Of a DNA stretch of 64,000 nucleotides, positions 1 to 7,868 are shown piece after piece (positions within the stretch are counted from its first letter, which is position 1; the number at the start of each line of letters is the position of its first letter). The position numbers were made by a program, and so were the translations under genes. The notes beneath the pieces were generated by a model that worked only from the letters and a program-made list of their open reading frames with translations, ran no database searches and was not told the DNA's origin. This stretch comes from JANMEB01 sp041745295 (lineage in GTDB: Bacteria; Planctomycetota; Planctomycetia; Pirellulales; Pirellulaceae), in assembly GCA_041745295.1 (NCBI GenBank), contig JBGTJE010000005.1, forward strand, positions 1 through 64,000, in the 5' to 3' direction.

Positions 1-360
1 GACCGGGGTGTTCCCGGCGGCGTCGCGTGCCGAGTCTCCGTTCAGGGCTACGCCCTTCACTCCGACTCAGCACGCGGAACACTCCCCGATTCTCTCATAA
101 CGACTGGTACAACAATCGGGAAGGGATCAGTGTTAAGTCAAGCGATCTACTTCAGCTTTGTCACGCTCGCAACGCTTGGCTACGGAGACATTGCGCCTCT
201 CACTCCACTGACGCGCGGATTGGCTAATATCGAATCGATCGTCGGGCATTTGTACTTGGCGGTATTGATTGCTCGGCTCGTAAGCTTACATGGCAGCCAC
301 GAACCGCGTGGTTTGCTCAAACCGAACGAGTCGACTTTGGTAAATGAGGCGCACGAATAG
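1..360 (+). CDS. C-terminal part of a potassium-type ion channel, incomplete
   Basis: The frame is open from the left edge of the window. Its second half holds a K+ channel pore: an amphipathic pore helix followed by the selectivity filter TLGYGD (residues about 57-62 of the open frame) and a final membrane segment rich in Leu/Ile/Val ending LVSLH. Two-transmembrane or ion-channel family proteins end this way. The first ~40 residues encoded here do not look like a channel, so the gene may be a fragment rather than merely cut by the window edge; a GTG at 130 would give only 76 residues, too short for a working channel subunit. Seen: filter and last helix. Inferred: membrane cation channel, possibly non-functional. 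Confidence 0.55.
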   Translation, partial: DRGVPGGVACRVSVQGYALHSDSARGTLPDSLITTGTTIGKGSVLSQAIYFSFVTLATLGYGDIAPLTPLTRGLANIESIVGHLYLAVLIARLVSLHGSHEPRGLLKPNESTLVNEAHE

Positions 361-393
361 AATCAGTATTGTTGTTTTGGGGCACAAGCAAAC

Positions 394-1071
394 ATGAAAA
401 ACGCGCGGACGGGTATTCTCAAAAGGCTCGCGAGTATTTTTCTCGCGGGGCTTCTGGTTGTGTTGCCGGCAGTCCTTACGATCGGAATCGTCGTTTGGGT
501 TGCGGGATTCATCCATGGATTAATTGGACCGGGCACGACCATTGGAAACGGCCTGCGATCGCTCGGGCTCCATTTTGTTGCAAATAGCGCGGGCGCCTAT
601 GTGATCGGATGGGTGTTTGTGTTAGCCGCCGTTTTTGGCCTCGGTCTTTTGGTCAACATGGGTGCCAAGCGATTTTTGCAGCGATTGTTTGACGCGGTCG
701 CCAAGCGAGTTCCCTTGATCGGCGGACTCTATGGGACCTCGAAGCAGTTGGTTGCGATGTTCGATCAAAAGGGCGAAACCGACATGAAAGCGATGAGCGT
801 GGTGTGGTGCTTTTTCGGCAAAGATGCCGGCGCTGGCGTATTGGCGTTGATGCCTTCGCCGGAACGATTTCACATCAGCGGCCGCGATTACAACGTCGTA
901 GTCATCCCCACGGCGCCCGTTCCGTTCGGAGGCGCATTGGTATTCATGCCCGTCGAAAGCGTCAAACCTGCTGACATGTCGGTCGATGGACTCATGAGCA
1001 TCTACGTTTCGATGGGCATAACGACGCCGCAATTTTTAAGTGATTCGAAAAAACAAACCAGCGCGTCGTGA
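394..1071 (+). CDS. DUF502 family membrane protein
   Basis: The 225-residue protein has two hydrophobic helices near the N-terminus (about residues 10-40 and 66-90), then a soluble domain with the conserved VPLIGGLYGTSKQ and PTAPVPFGGALVFMP stretches that mark the DUF502 family. Members are predicted inner-membrane proteins of unknown function. Length and domain order are normal for the family. It starts at ATG 394, with a GGGG-rich stretch about 9 bases upstream acting as a weak ribosome site. It lies just after the channel fragment on the same strand and before a broken TRIC-type gene, so it may once have been part of a membrane-protein run. Confidence 0.8.
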   Translation: MKNARTGILKRLASIFLAGLLVVLPAVLTIGIVVWVAGFIHGLIGPGTTIGNGLRSLGLHFVANSAGAYVIGWVFVLAAVFGLGLLVNMGAKRFLQRLFDAVAKRVPLIGGLYGTSKQLVAMFDQKGETDMKAMSVVWCFFGKDAGAGVLALMPSPERFHISGRDYNVVVIPTAPVPFGGALVFMPVESVKPADMSVDGLMSIYVSMGITTPQFLSDSKKQTSAS

Positions 1072-1080
1072 CCGAAGGTT

Positions 1081-1350
1081 TTGATTTGCGGCGCGTATGC
1101 CGTCGTCGGGATGCAGATGTCTATCGCGGCCAAGCTGGGTCTGCCGGCGGTCGTCCTTGGCGGTGTGGTGAATGCCGTAAGCGGGGGCTTGCTCCGTGAC
1201 ATCGTGATGCGGCAAGTACCCGAGTTGTTCAAGCCCGGTACGTTTACCGGGGTGGCGGCTTTGGCGAGCTGTTTTGTGCCTTCTGTCGTGAAGAGCCGAA
1301 GCTCTCCGCGGTGCCAAGGGTTTCATCATACCCTCGTCCTATTCGAATAG
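1081..1350 (+). pseudogene. Fragment of a TRIC/YicG (UPF0126) membrane channel
   Basis: About 65 residues match the central part of the TRIC/UPF0126 family, including the glycine-rich helix with VSGGLLRDIV and a following P-x-L-F segment. The family is normally near 200 residues with two such repeats; here there is only about one third, no convincing start codon, and the reading frame runs off into unrelated residues before overlapping the end of the convergent GH130 gene. I read it as a decayed remnant of a cation-channel gene. Confidence 0.6.
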
Positions 1351-2343
1351 AGTCATTCCTGGTCGTTTGCGTTGTGGCGGTGCGGGGCACGAGCGCAAAT
1401 AGCTCAGCACGTCAGAGAGTTGAGCGGTCGCCAACGCCAGGCAGGAATCAGCGCCGCCATAGTACATGCGGATCGCGCCGGTGACCGGGTCGAGAATCCA
1501 ACCACACGGGAACACCACGCCGTTGACATCGCCTTGTCGCTCGTACGGCATCTCGGGAGAAAACATCCACTCGTCGCTGCGCCGCAAAACTTGCCACGGA
1601 TTTTCCAAGTCGAGCAGCGCCAAGCCAAGTCGGTACAAACACCCGCCCGGAGTGTGTCGCACGCCGTGATACATCAGCAACCAGCCTTCGGGCGTTTCCA
1701 GCGGAGGAGGACTGAGGCCGATTTTGTTGGCATCCCACCAAGCGCCGCGCCGCGCGTGCAGCAAGATGTGGTGATCGCCCCAATGGGTAAGGTCGGGCGA
1801 AAAGGAAAGCCAAATGTGTGCACCCGAACTGCCGGTAGATACCGGGCGATGGATCATCGCGTAGCGATTGCCAAAACGGCGCGGAAACACGGCTGCGTCC
1901 TTGTCCTCGGGGGGCATAACCGGCCCGAGTCGCTCAAAGGACTTAAAGTCCTTCGTGCGAGCCAAGGAGACCATCGGTCCGCTCGGCGAATAAGCGGTGT
2001 AGGCAATGATCCATTCATCGCGTTCCGCCACCCAAGTCAAGCGCGGGTCTTCCACTCCCCAGGCTTCTTCCGAGAAATTCGTCGGATCCGGGGCGAAGCT
2101 AGGTTTGGAATCAATGTGCCAATTCGATATACCATCGTTGCTCCGCGCGACGGTCAGGTGGGAATGGCCACGGCGATCCTCCACGCGGACGAGCAGAATG
2201 GTCTCGTCCCCCATTTGACACGCCCCCGCATTGAACACGGTATTGGCCGGATAGGGCCAATCCTGCGCCGTGAGGATTGGATTTTCGGGATGCCGCTGAA
2301 AAAGCTCCGTGTACAAATTCGGTTTCTTCGATTCCCGTAGCAT
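1339..2343 (-). CDS. Glycoside hydrolase family 130 enzyme (mannoside phosphorylase type)
   Basis: The 334-residue protein shows GH130 hallmarks: NPIL near residue 21, FNAG at 37-40, a repeated beta-propeller pattern (LLVRVEDRRGHSHLTVA-type blades), and the signature GVEDPR at 96-101 whose Asp99 corresponds to the catalytic acid. GH130 enzymes phosphorolyse or hydrolyse beta-mannosides. The start ATG at 2343 has AAGGAC about 8 bases upstream. It is the last gene of a minus-strand cluster with a glycosidase-like protein and a GT-B glycosyltransferase, which suggests work on a mannose-containing oligosaccharide; the exact substrate cannot be read from sequence. No signal peptide is seen, so it is probably cytoplasmic. 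Confidence 0.85.
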   Translation of the reverse strand: MLRESKKPNLYTELFQRHPENPILTAQDWPYPANTVFNAGACQMGDETILLVRVEDRRGHSHLTVARSNDGISNWHIDSKPSFAPDPTNFSEEAWGVEDPRLTWVAERDEWIIAYTAYSPSGPMVSLARTKDFKSFERLGPVMPPEDKDAAVFPRRFGNRYAMIHRPVSTGSSGAHIWLSFSPDLTHWGDHHILLHARRGAWWDANKIGLSPPPLETPEGWLLMYHGVRHTPGGCLYRLGLALLDLENPWQVLRRSDEWMFSPEMPYERQGDVNGVVFPCGWILDPVTGAIRMYYGGADSCLALATAQLSDVLSYLRSCPAPPQRKRPGMTLFE

Positions 2344-2388
2344 TCTGAGTCCTTGAATTAAGTTGGATTGTCCTTGGATTCCGCCCGT

Positions 2389-3465
2389 TTACCCATCGGC
2401 TCCAACCGTTTGCAGGTCGCCTGTCCGCTGGACTCGATCGCCAGAACTAAGCAGCTCAGTCCACAGAAACGCGAGCGTCGATTCCGCGCCTTGGTTCCGA
2501 TTGACACCATTCTGGTGCAAGCCGTCGAAGCAGGACCCGTCCCGAACATCGGCCATCGGATGGGCCAAACTGTTCTGACCGCGGAACCAACGATGAGCTC
2601 GCCAAAAAATAGACAGGTATTTGTCGTCACCGCGCAGCTCCAAACCAGCCAGCGCTGCGGCCGCCATCGTGGCAGCCTCGATGGGTTGTTGGTCGTACAA
2701 TGACTTCTCTTCACCATGCGAATACCAATCGCGATTGCCGATTGGCCAAAAGACGTTGTCGGCTGTTGTCACCAGATCGAGGAACGCGAACGACGACTCG
2801 GCAACCGTGAGATAGGCCTCTTTGGGCCAGCGCTCGGCCGCGTCGAAGAGCGCGTGCGGCAATACGGCATTAGCATACGTCAGCCGCGACTCGAACCAGG
2901 GCCAGTCCGATCGCTGCGAACGGTGGAAACATTCGACCAGCCGGTCGGCGGCGAGTCGAGCGACATCTTCCAATGGTCCAATGTCGGAAGCGCCCCGGCG
3001 CCACAAATGGGCCCACGCTTGAATCACGTAAGCTTGCGCTCGGAGGCTCCGTAGTTCGGCCAGCGTTGGTAGAACAGCGCCGAGCAGTTCACGAGCCAGC
3101 GCGCGGAATCCAGCTGGCAGACGGCCGCCGAGCACTTCGGCCAAAGCCAGAATGGCTTGGCCCTGGCAATCTCCCGTTCCGGCCGCATCCAACCAATCGC
3201 GTTGGTAGCTGAGAAAGTTATGGAACCCGCGAACCGGGCAGCGAGCATGTTCCATAAAACTCAAATAGCACGCCACGCGGGCAAGCATGCGCTCATTTGG
3301 ACGTTGGTCCCACAAGCGCGCACAAAGGCGAAGCGCTCGGGCATTGTCATCGGTCGTATAGCCGCTCTCGCGCCGCGGAATGCTATAAATGGCGTGCTGA
3401 ATCAGGCCGGTTGAGTCGGTTAGGCGGTCCAGGTGATCGAGCGCGAGACCATTGCAATCGTGCAT
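2389..3465 (-). CDS. Predicted (alpha/alpha)6-barrel glycosidase-like protein
   Basis: The 358-residue protein is rich in helices with regularly spaced aromatic and charged motifs (GYTTDDNARAL near residue 35; NFLSYQRDW near 105; DWPWFESRLTYANA near 205; YDQQPIEAATM near 285). This pattern is typical of alpha-toroid glycoside hydrolase-like proteins found next to glycosyltransferases and GH130 enzymes. The catalytic residues are not certain. The start ATG is preceded by a clear AAAGGAG about 6 bases away, and the start overlaps the stop codon of the upstream glycosyltransferase gene (TAATG), so the two are translationally coupled. Likely role: trimming or assembling the glycan made by the neighbouring glycosyltransferase (inference). 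Confidence 0.7.
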   Translation of the reverse strand: MHDCNGLALDHLDRLTDSTGLIQHAIYSIPRRESGYTTDDNARALRLCARLWDQRPNERMLARVACYLSFMEHARCPVRGFHNFLSYQRDWLDAAGTGDCQGQAILALAEVLGGRLPAGFRALARELLGAVLPTLAELRSLRAQAYVIQAWAHLWRRGASDIGPLEDVARLAADRLVECFHRSQRSDWPWFESRLTYANAVLPHALFDAAERWPKEAYLTVAESSFAFLDLVTTADNVFWPIGNRDWYSHGEEKSLYDQQPIEAATMAAAALAGLELRGDDKYLSIFWRAHRWFRGQNSLAHPMADVRDGSCFDGLHQNGVNRNQGAESTLAFLWTELLSSGDRVQRTGDLQTVGADG

Positions 3466-4799
3466 TACATTCTCCTTTGGAAAAGCGGTTCACGCTGACT
3501 CGTGCTGCTGGTTGCTGGGCTGATGCGAATGGGTTGAGTCGATTTTTTTTGACTCTGGGTCGCAACCTGTCCGAAGTAATCCAAGGTTTGCCGGCCCACG
3601 TTGGGCCAAAACATCGGCTTGGCATATTGATACGCCCTGCGCCGAGTTTCGGCTAACAGTGGAGCATCTGTCAACAGCCGGAGCGTTGCTTCTGCCATCG
3701 CAGCGCTATCCGCGAAGGGCACGAGTAGGCCCCGCCCATCGGCGAGAACTTCCTTGGCGTAAAGATACGGCGTGCTGACCACCGCCCCAACGGCTGCCAT
3801 GGCGTACGCCATGGTGCCGCTAGCGATTTGGTCTTTTCCTGGATAGGGTGTCACGAATACATCACAAGCCTGCAAATGTGTGAGCAGTGCCGGGAGCGAG
3901 AGATATTTGTTGACAAACCGCACGTTGGCGCCAACGCCAAGCGATTCGGCGAGCTCGACAAGCCCTTCTCGATAGACCTCGCCCTCGTGTCGTTTCACCT
4001 GCGGGTGAGTCACGCCTACGATCAGGTAGGTAGCGTCTGGGATCGCCGCGACGATCTGGGGCATCGCCCGAATAAAGTGTTCCAATCCCTTGCCGCGATT
4101 GATGAGTCCAAATGTGCAAATCACGGGGCGCCCCGCGAGCCCGACTTGGGTTTTGTGACGTCGATCGCGATGGAACGAGACTTCGGGAACACCATGCGGA
4201 ATCACTCGTACGGTGGATCCTGCTACGCCATAGACATCGCCGAGCAGCTTCGCGGCAATCTTCGTCATCACGATGATCCCCCGGCTGCGAGCCGCCAAAT
4301 CCTGGACCAAGCGCCGCGGAAGATCTTCCGGCTGTGTCAGTAATGTGTGAAACGTCGTGACGATCGGCTTTTTGCAGTGGCGCGTGAAGTCCAATATCCG
4401 ACGGCCCCAGGCCTCGGGATACAAGCCGAACTCGTGCTGCAGGCTGACCACGTCGCATGGTCCGTCGTTAGCAACTTCCGCCGCCAAGCAGTAGGCGTCG
4501 GGTCGGCTGTTATCAACAACGTGAACGACCCGTGAATCGTTGCTAGGGATCGCGCGCGTTTTCTGAATCGCCGCGACCGAGGCAACGCACTGTCCCGCCG
4601 CTACGTCCACCGCATCGGCGGAATCCTTGGTGAATGTTGCCAGTCCGCATTCTTCTGGCGGATAGGTCGATATAAAAAGGGGACGAGCGGAATTGATTGG
4701 ACCCCTCCTGTGTTTCTTGTCGAGCAATCGGCCGAAAACACGATTTTCTTCAACGGCTGACAGGGCATTTGCTTCAGGCAGCACTCGGCGGAGGCGCAT
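3465..4799 (-). CDS. GT-B fold glycosyltransferase (GT4-like)
   Basis: The 444-residue protein has two Rossmann-like halves. The N-terminal half has a GLATFT glycine turn near residue 52 and SLQHEFGLY near 120. The C-terminal half has ICTFGLINRGKGLEHFIRA, LIVGVTHP and the GT4-type donor-site segment around SGTMAYAMAAVGAVVSTPY. The family transfers sugars from nucleotide donors with retention of configuration. It is the first gene of a minus-strand cluster with the glycosidase-like protein and GH130. The last 30 residues are Ser/Thr/Gln-rich and probably disordered. No membrane segment is visible, so it is cytoplasmic or peripheral. Confidence 0.85.
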   Translation of the reverse strand: MRLRRVLPEANALSAVEENRVFGRLLDKKHRRGPINSARPLFISTYPPEECGLATFTKDSADAVDVAAGQCVASVAAIQKTRAIPSNDSRVVHVVDNSRPDAYCLAAEVANDGPCDVVSLQHEFGLYPEAWGRRILDFTRHCKKPIVTTFHTLLTQPEDLPRRLVQDLAARSRGIIVMTKIAAKLLGDVYGVAGSTVRVIPHGVPEVSFHRDRRHKTQVGLAGRPVICTFGLINRGKGLEHFIRAMPQIVAAIPDATYLIVGVTHPQVKRHEGEVYREGLVELAESLGVGANVRFVNKYLSLPALLTHLQACDVFVTPYPGKDQIASGTMAYAMAAVGAVVSTPYLYAKEVLADGRGLLVPFADSAAMAEATLRLLTDAPLLAETRRRAYQYAKPMFWPNVGRQTLDYFGQVATQSQKKSTQPIRISPATSSTSQREPLFQRRM

Positions 4800-4822
4800 C
4801 CCTCATTGATTTAATTGCATTC

Positions 4823-5137
4823 TTAGAAATTCGCGAAGTCGGCATTCTTGTCGAGCGATTCGATGCAGATGGCGATGTTCCGGTTGTTCTGCATCGTGGT
4901 CACGCGGATCCTCCGACCCAGCTTCAGGCTTTCCGCGGTGCAGATCGCACCGTCACAAGTGAGCAAGGCATCCTTTGCTACAATGTGGGAGTGTTCCTTT
5001 CCCTCCAGGTTTCTGATCATCAGCTTATTGTCGATCACACTGATCACTTTGCCTTCAACCGTGTTCGTCGCGGCGTCGGACTTGATGGCAGCGGCATCCA
5101 AAGCGGCCGCTTTCTTTACGTCATTTACTTTGGACAC
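4823..5137 (-). CDS. Small conserved-looking protein, unknown function
   Basis: A 104-residue protein that begins at GTG 5137 with AAGGAA 8 bases upstream, a convincing ribosome site. The first 25 residues are Ala/Lys/Asp-rich. The rest alternates short beta-strand-like segments (GKVISVIDNKLMIRNLEGKEHSHIV, then LKLGRRIRVTTM), which resembles an OB- or barrel-like domain such as those used for metal or nucleic acid binding, but I do not recognise a named family. Two cysteines flank an acidic CDGAIC motif. It lies only 23 bases upstream of the glycosyltransferase start and may share its transcript. Confidence 0.55.
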   Translation of the reverse strand: MSKVNDVKKAAALDAAAIKSDAATNTVEGKVISVIDNKLMIRNLEGKEHSHIVAKDALLTCDGAICTAESLKLGRRIRVTTMQNNRNIAICIESLDKNADFANF

Positions 5138-5799
5138 AATCGGTTCCTTTTCTCACGAGATGCATGAACCCTCCAACGGAAGCAATATGCCTCCGGCACG
5201 AGTTCATGGTCGGTAAGTGCGATCGCCGCACGCCTTCAATCGTTCTTATGCCTTCAGTCCAAACACAATCCAAGAAAGGATTCCCATTACCGCTTCTCAA
5301 AACAGAACTGAAGAACGCGTCATTTTCTCGAGCGGCCCGAGCTTCGTTGCCCGTCCGAAAGAGTGAGCACGTTTCAAGAATCTCAAGCTCACCCCGTCCG
5401 AAAATCGAACGCCAGAAGATTCCACCCCATGTTGCTAAAGGCGCTCGCTACGCACAGTTTCTGCCAAATCTCAAGGCGTTATCGCAGAACCTAATCGTCG
5501 GCCTCAAAACTAAGCCTGACTCTGCATCTGCCGATTTCCAACGCATTGACGAGGGCGCCCGATAAGGGACGACCGCCAACGAAGTTAGATGCGTTGCATT
5601 TCCCGTTCGCAAAGAAGTGGCGAGCTTTCTGGCGGCGCTGCCGCACGAAGCACCCAAGGGTGCAAATATTGCGTACTCTCGACTCTCGCCCGACATCGAA
5701 CATCATACGCGATCGCGGTTGGCGCTACAAGGGCGCGCCGACCATTGGTATCGTCAAGAATCAACTCCGCCAATGATCTCAGGCCACGGTTTAATGTCG
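5138..5799. other. Intergenic stretch without a convincing gene
   Basis: About 660 bases lie between two minus-strand genes. Open frames exist on both strands, but none shows a recognisable motif, a good ribosome site or natural-looking residue composition. The promoter of the small gene ending at 4823 should lie near 5140-5250. I see no tRNA, repeat or terminator here. Confidence 0.5.
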
Positions 5800-6345
5800 C
5801 TATTCGTGGCGTGTGAACGTTATCTCCATGACTTTGACAAAGTCGCCGTCGCCCTCGGGCTTTTGATAGCTAACCACGACTCGCGTGTTTTCGTCTTTGA
5901 TGGAGCGGACTTGTTTGCCATCGACAAGGTCGCCGCTGTTGGGATCGATCTCCTTCCCCGTGAGCTCGACCGATTTGGTGCTGGCATCGTATTTGCCCTC
6001 ATACTGACTCATGAAGCCATTGGCGGAATCGACCCAAGTTGCGACGAAGCAGTTTCGTTTGGCGTCGAATCCATACACACCGTGACCTTGGAACGACTGC
6101 CCGCCGAACTCGCCCGCAAATTTCGCAATGATCCAATTCGCGCCGAGCATCTCGTTCGTTTCGGTCGCCCCGAAGATAATCGGTTCGCCCTCCTCGCCTT
6201 GCGGCCACATTTTCAATTCGGCCTTCCATTTGCCCACGTTGTGCTGGAGCCAAGCAGCTTGGTCGGCATCTTGACCTTGTGCCGCCAAGCCAAACCACAG
6301 CCAGACTCCAATCATCAATTCCATCAAAGGTTTCATCGCGCGCAT
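5800..6345 (-). CDS. Secreted DUF1579 family protein
   Basis: The 181-residue protein starts at ATG 6345 behind AGGAG (6 bases away) and opens with a short signal peptide (about residues 1-24, hydrophobic MIGVWLWFGLAA core). The rest shows the DUF1579 pattern: a W-x-A-E-L strand, NEMLGANWIIAKFAGEF, GHGVYGFDAKRNCFVATWVDS and a late KVMEITFTR strand. DUF1579 proteins are calycin-like barrels of unknown role that are abundant in planctomycetes. Normal length. It probably acts in the periplasm or outside the cell. Confidence 0.8.
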   Translation of the reverse strand: MRAMKPLMELMIGVWLWFGLAAQGQDADQAAWLQHNVGKWKAELKMWPQGEEGEPIIFGATETNEMLGANWIIAKFAGEFGGQSFQGHGVYGFDAKRNCFVATWVDSANGFMSQYEGKYDASTKSVELTGKEIDPNSGDLVDGKQVRSIKDENTRVVVSYQKPEGDGDFVKVMEITFTRHE

Positions 6346-6424
6346 TTCGTTCTCCTGGGGTGAAGCATCGAGCTCATATCATATCCTTGGCTTACGCCGC
6401 AGCCGAGCACTGACACGGGCAGCG

Positions 6425-6448
6425 GCGAGCTTTGTCCAAAAACAGCAC
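6425..6448. repeat. Partial copy of a dispersed inverted-repeat element
   Basis: The stretch GAGCTTTGtCCAAAAACAGCA matches, with one change, the left arm of the longer inverted-repeat element at 18481-18620. It lies immediately before the SRPBCC gene fragment, so insertion or recombination at this repeat may have removed the start of that gene (inference). Confidence 0.55.
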
Positions 6449-6451
6449 GAA

Positions 6452-6646
6452 ATGCTGGTGACCAACGTATTCGACGAACGAAACTCGAGGACAACCGTCA
6501 CACTCACTGTACTCTACTCGTCGCCCGAAGCCCGCGACGGCGCGCGCCGCACCGGCATGGCCGAGGGCATGGCCGCCGGCTATGACCGGCTTGACGAATT
6601 GTTGGTATCACCCGCAACGACAACGGCGGGAGCTCGACAAGTATGA
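6452..6646 (+). pseudogene. C-terminal fragment of an SRPBCC/AHSA1-like protein
   Basis: The 64 residues match the end of SRPBCC (START-like, AHSA1) proteins: a VTNVFDER strand, TLTVLYSSPEARD, and the helix GMAEGMAAGYDRLDELL that closes the fold. The family normally has 140-160 residues, so the first ~90 are missing. A dispersed repeat lies directly upstream. The remaining piece cannot form the ligand-binding barrel. Confidence 0.65.
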
Positions 6647-6873
6647 ATACGTGCCCTTCAGGACTTGCGCTCGCCTATCGAATCGTTTTCGCCGTTGTTG
6701 GCTGCTACATCGCCGCGCGACTTGGTCCCGATCGGCCGATGCAGCACGCCTATGTGCTTGGTATCGTGGGTCTAGTGTTGGGAATTATCGGCGCCGCGGC
6801 GACGTGGAACGCAGGGCCAGGATTGGGACCCAAATGGTATCCCCTCGCGTTGGAGAAAATGTATGCCTCGTAA
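6643..6873 (+). CDS. Small two-helix membrane protein, probably truncated
   Basis: The 76-residue protein has two hydrophobic helices (about residues 10-27 and 37-57) joined by RLGPDRPMQHA, followed by GPGLGPKWYPLAL. In related small planctomycete and acidobacterial membrane proteins a third segment follows the WYP motif; here the frame ends eleven residues later, inside the start of the AlkD-like gene. It overlaps the SRPBCC fragment before it and the AlkD-like gene after it. SRPBCC proteins and this membrane family commonly occur together, so the pair may be a decayed operon. Confidence 0.5.
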   Translation: MNTCPSGLALAYRIVFAVVGCYIAARLGPDRPMQHAYVLGIVGLVLGIIGAAATWNAGPGLGPKWYPLALEKMYAS

Positions 6874-7690
6874 ATCGAAGGCCGCTCTGGCTCAATCGAC
6901 CAAGAAACGTCGGCCATTGCGCAAAAAAAAATCGTCCACCGATCCAGGGCTCCCGCTAAGCGATCAAGTCGATACGGCGATCGCGTCTCTCAAGAAGCTG
7001 AGCACCCAGAAGGACCGCGACAACCTCGCACGGTTCGCGATTATGAAAGCGGAAGATATCGTCGACAAAGCTTTCGGCGTCTCGATGTCAAACATGCAAA
7101 GCGTGGCCAAGCTCCTGGGGAGAAAGCACGAACTCGCCCTCGCCCTTTGGGACAGCGGCTGGTACGAAGCCCGGATGCTGGCCTCGCTCGTCGACGACCC
7201 CGCTCTTGTCACGCCGTCGCAGATGGACCGCTGGTGCCGAGATTTCGACAATTGGGGAATCTGCGACACCGTCTGCTTTTGCTTGTTCGACCGGACGCCG
7301 CACGCGTGGTGCAAAGTCACGCAATGGTCCCGCCGCCGCGAAGAGTTTGAAAAACGGGCGGCCTTTGCCCTGTTATGGGGCCTGACGGTACACGACAAAG
7401 CAGCCGACGACGGACGGTTTGTCGAAGCACTACGTCTGGTTGAACGCGCAACAAGCGATGAACGGCACTTTGTCAAGAAGGCGGTCAACATGGCACTTCG
7501 CGCAATCGGCAAACGAAACGCGGCGCTCCACGCCGCCGCGGTTGCTGTGGCCCGGCGACTCGCGACTTCGCCGCATGCCACCGCTCAATGGATCGGAAAA
7601 GACGCTGTCCGGGACCTCACTGGTCCCTCCGTCACTCGCCGCCTCGCCGCCCGTCGCCGCTCCGCAGTTGAGCGATCATCAAAAAAATGA
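6863..7690 (+). CDS. AlkD-like DNA alkylation repair protein (HEAT-like helices)
   Basis: The 275-residue protein has a basic N-terminal tail (residues 1-25, Lys/Arg-rich) and then pairs of helices in an alpha-alpha superhelix, with the AlkD-type segments LALALWDSGWYEARMLASL and VDDPALVTPSQMDRWCRDFDNW followed by KRAAFALLWGLTVHDK. AlkD glycosylases remove alkylated bases from DNA without flipping them. The conserved WDSxxxEAR and the D-N-W segment support the family. The start at ATG 6863 overlaps the preceding gene by 11 bases. The Lys-rich tails at both ends fit DNA binding. Substrate is inferred only from family. Confidence 0.75.
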   Translation: MPRKSKAALAQSTKKRRPLRKKKSSTDPGLPLSDQVDTAIASLKKLSTQKDRDNLARFAIMKAEDIVDKAFGVSMSNMQSVAKLLGRKHELALALWDSGWYEARMLASLVDDPALVTPSQMDRWCRDFDNWGICDTVCFCLFDRTPHAWCKVTQWSRRREEFEKRAAFALLWGLTVHDKAADDGRFVEALRLVERATSDERHFVKKAVNMALRAIGKRNAALHAAAVAVARRLATSPHATAQWIGKDAVRDLTGPSVTRRLAARRRSAVERSSKK

Positions 7691-7868
7691 ATTCCCCGAT
7701 GTGAGCCGGCCTCGCTTGAGGTGGGCCAGGCTACACGGGTATGGTAACACTCTATGATAGGTGTTGTCGTGTTTAGGTCGGCAAAAGCATGTCCTTTCGC
7801 AGAGCCAAAGGCGACTATTAAAGCAAACGACCCCGCGACACAATTATCTTGTCTATTATGAGGCGGCT

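Noticed and set aside
1372..2340. Long plus-strand open frame opposite the GH130 gene
   Set aside because: It is a shadow of the strongly supported minus-strand gene; Arg/Gly-rich composition and no motif or ribosome site.
3828..4343. Plus-strand frame opposite the glycosyltransferase
   Set aside because: No family signature; the minus strand carries a well-supported gene.
5164..5565. 133-residue plus-strand frame in the gap after the small gene
   Set aside because: No motif, no ribosome site, unnatural residue pattern.
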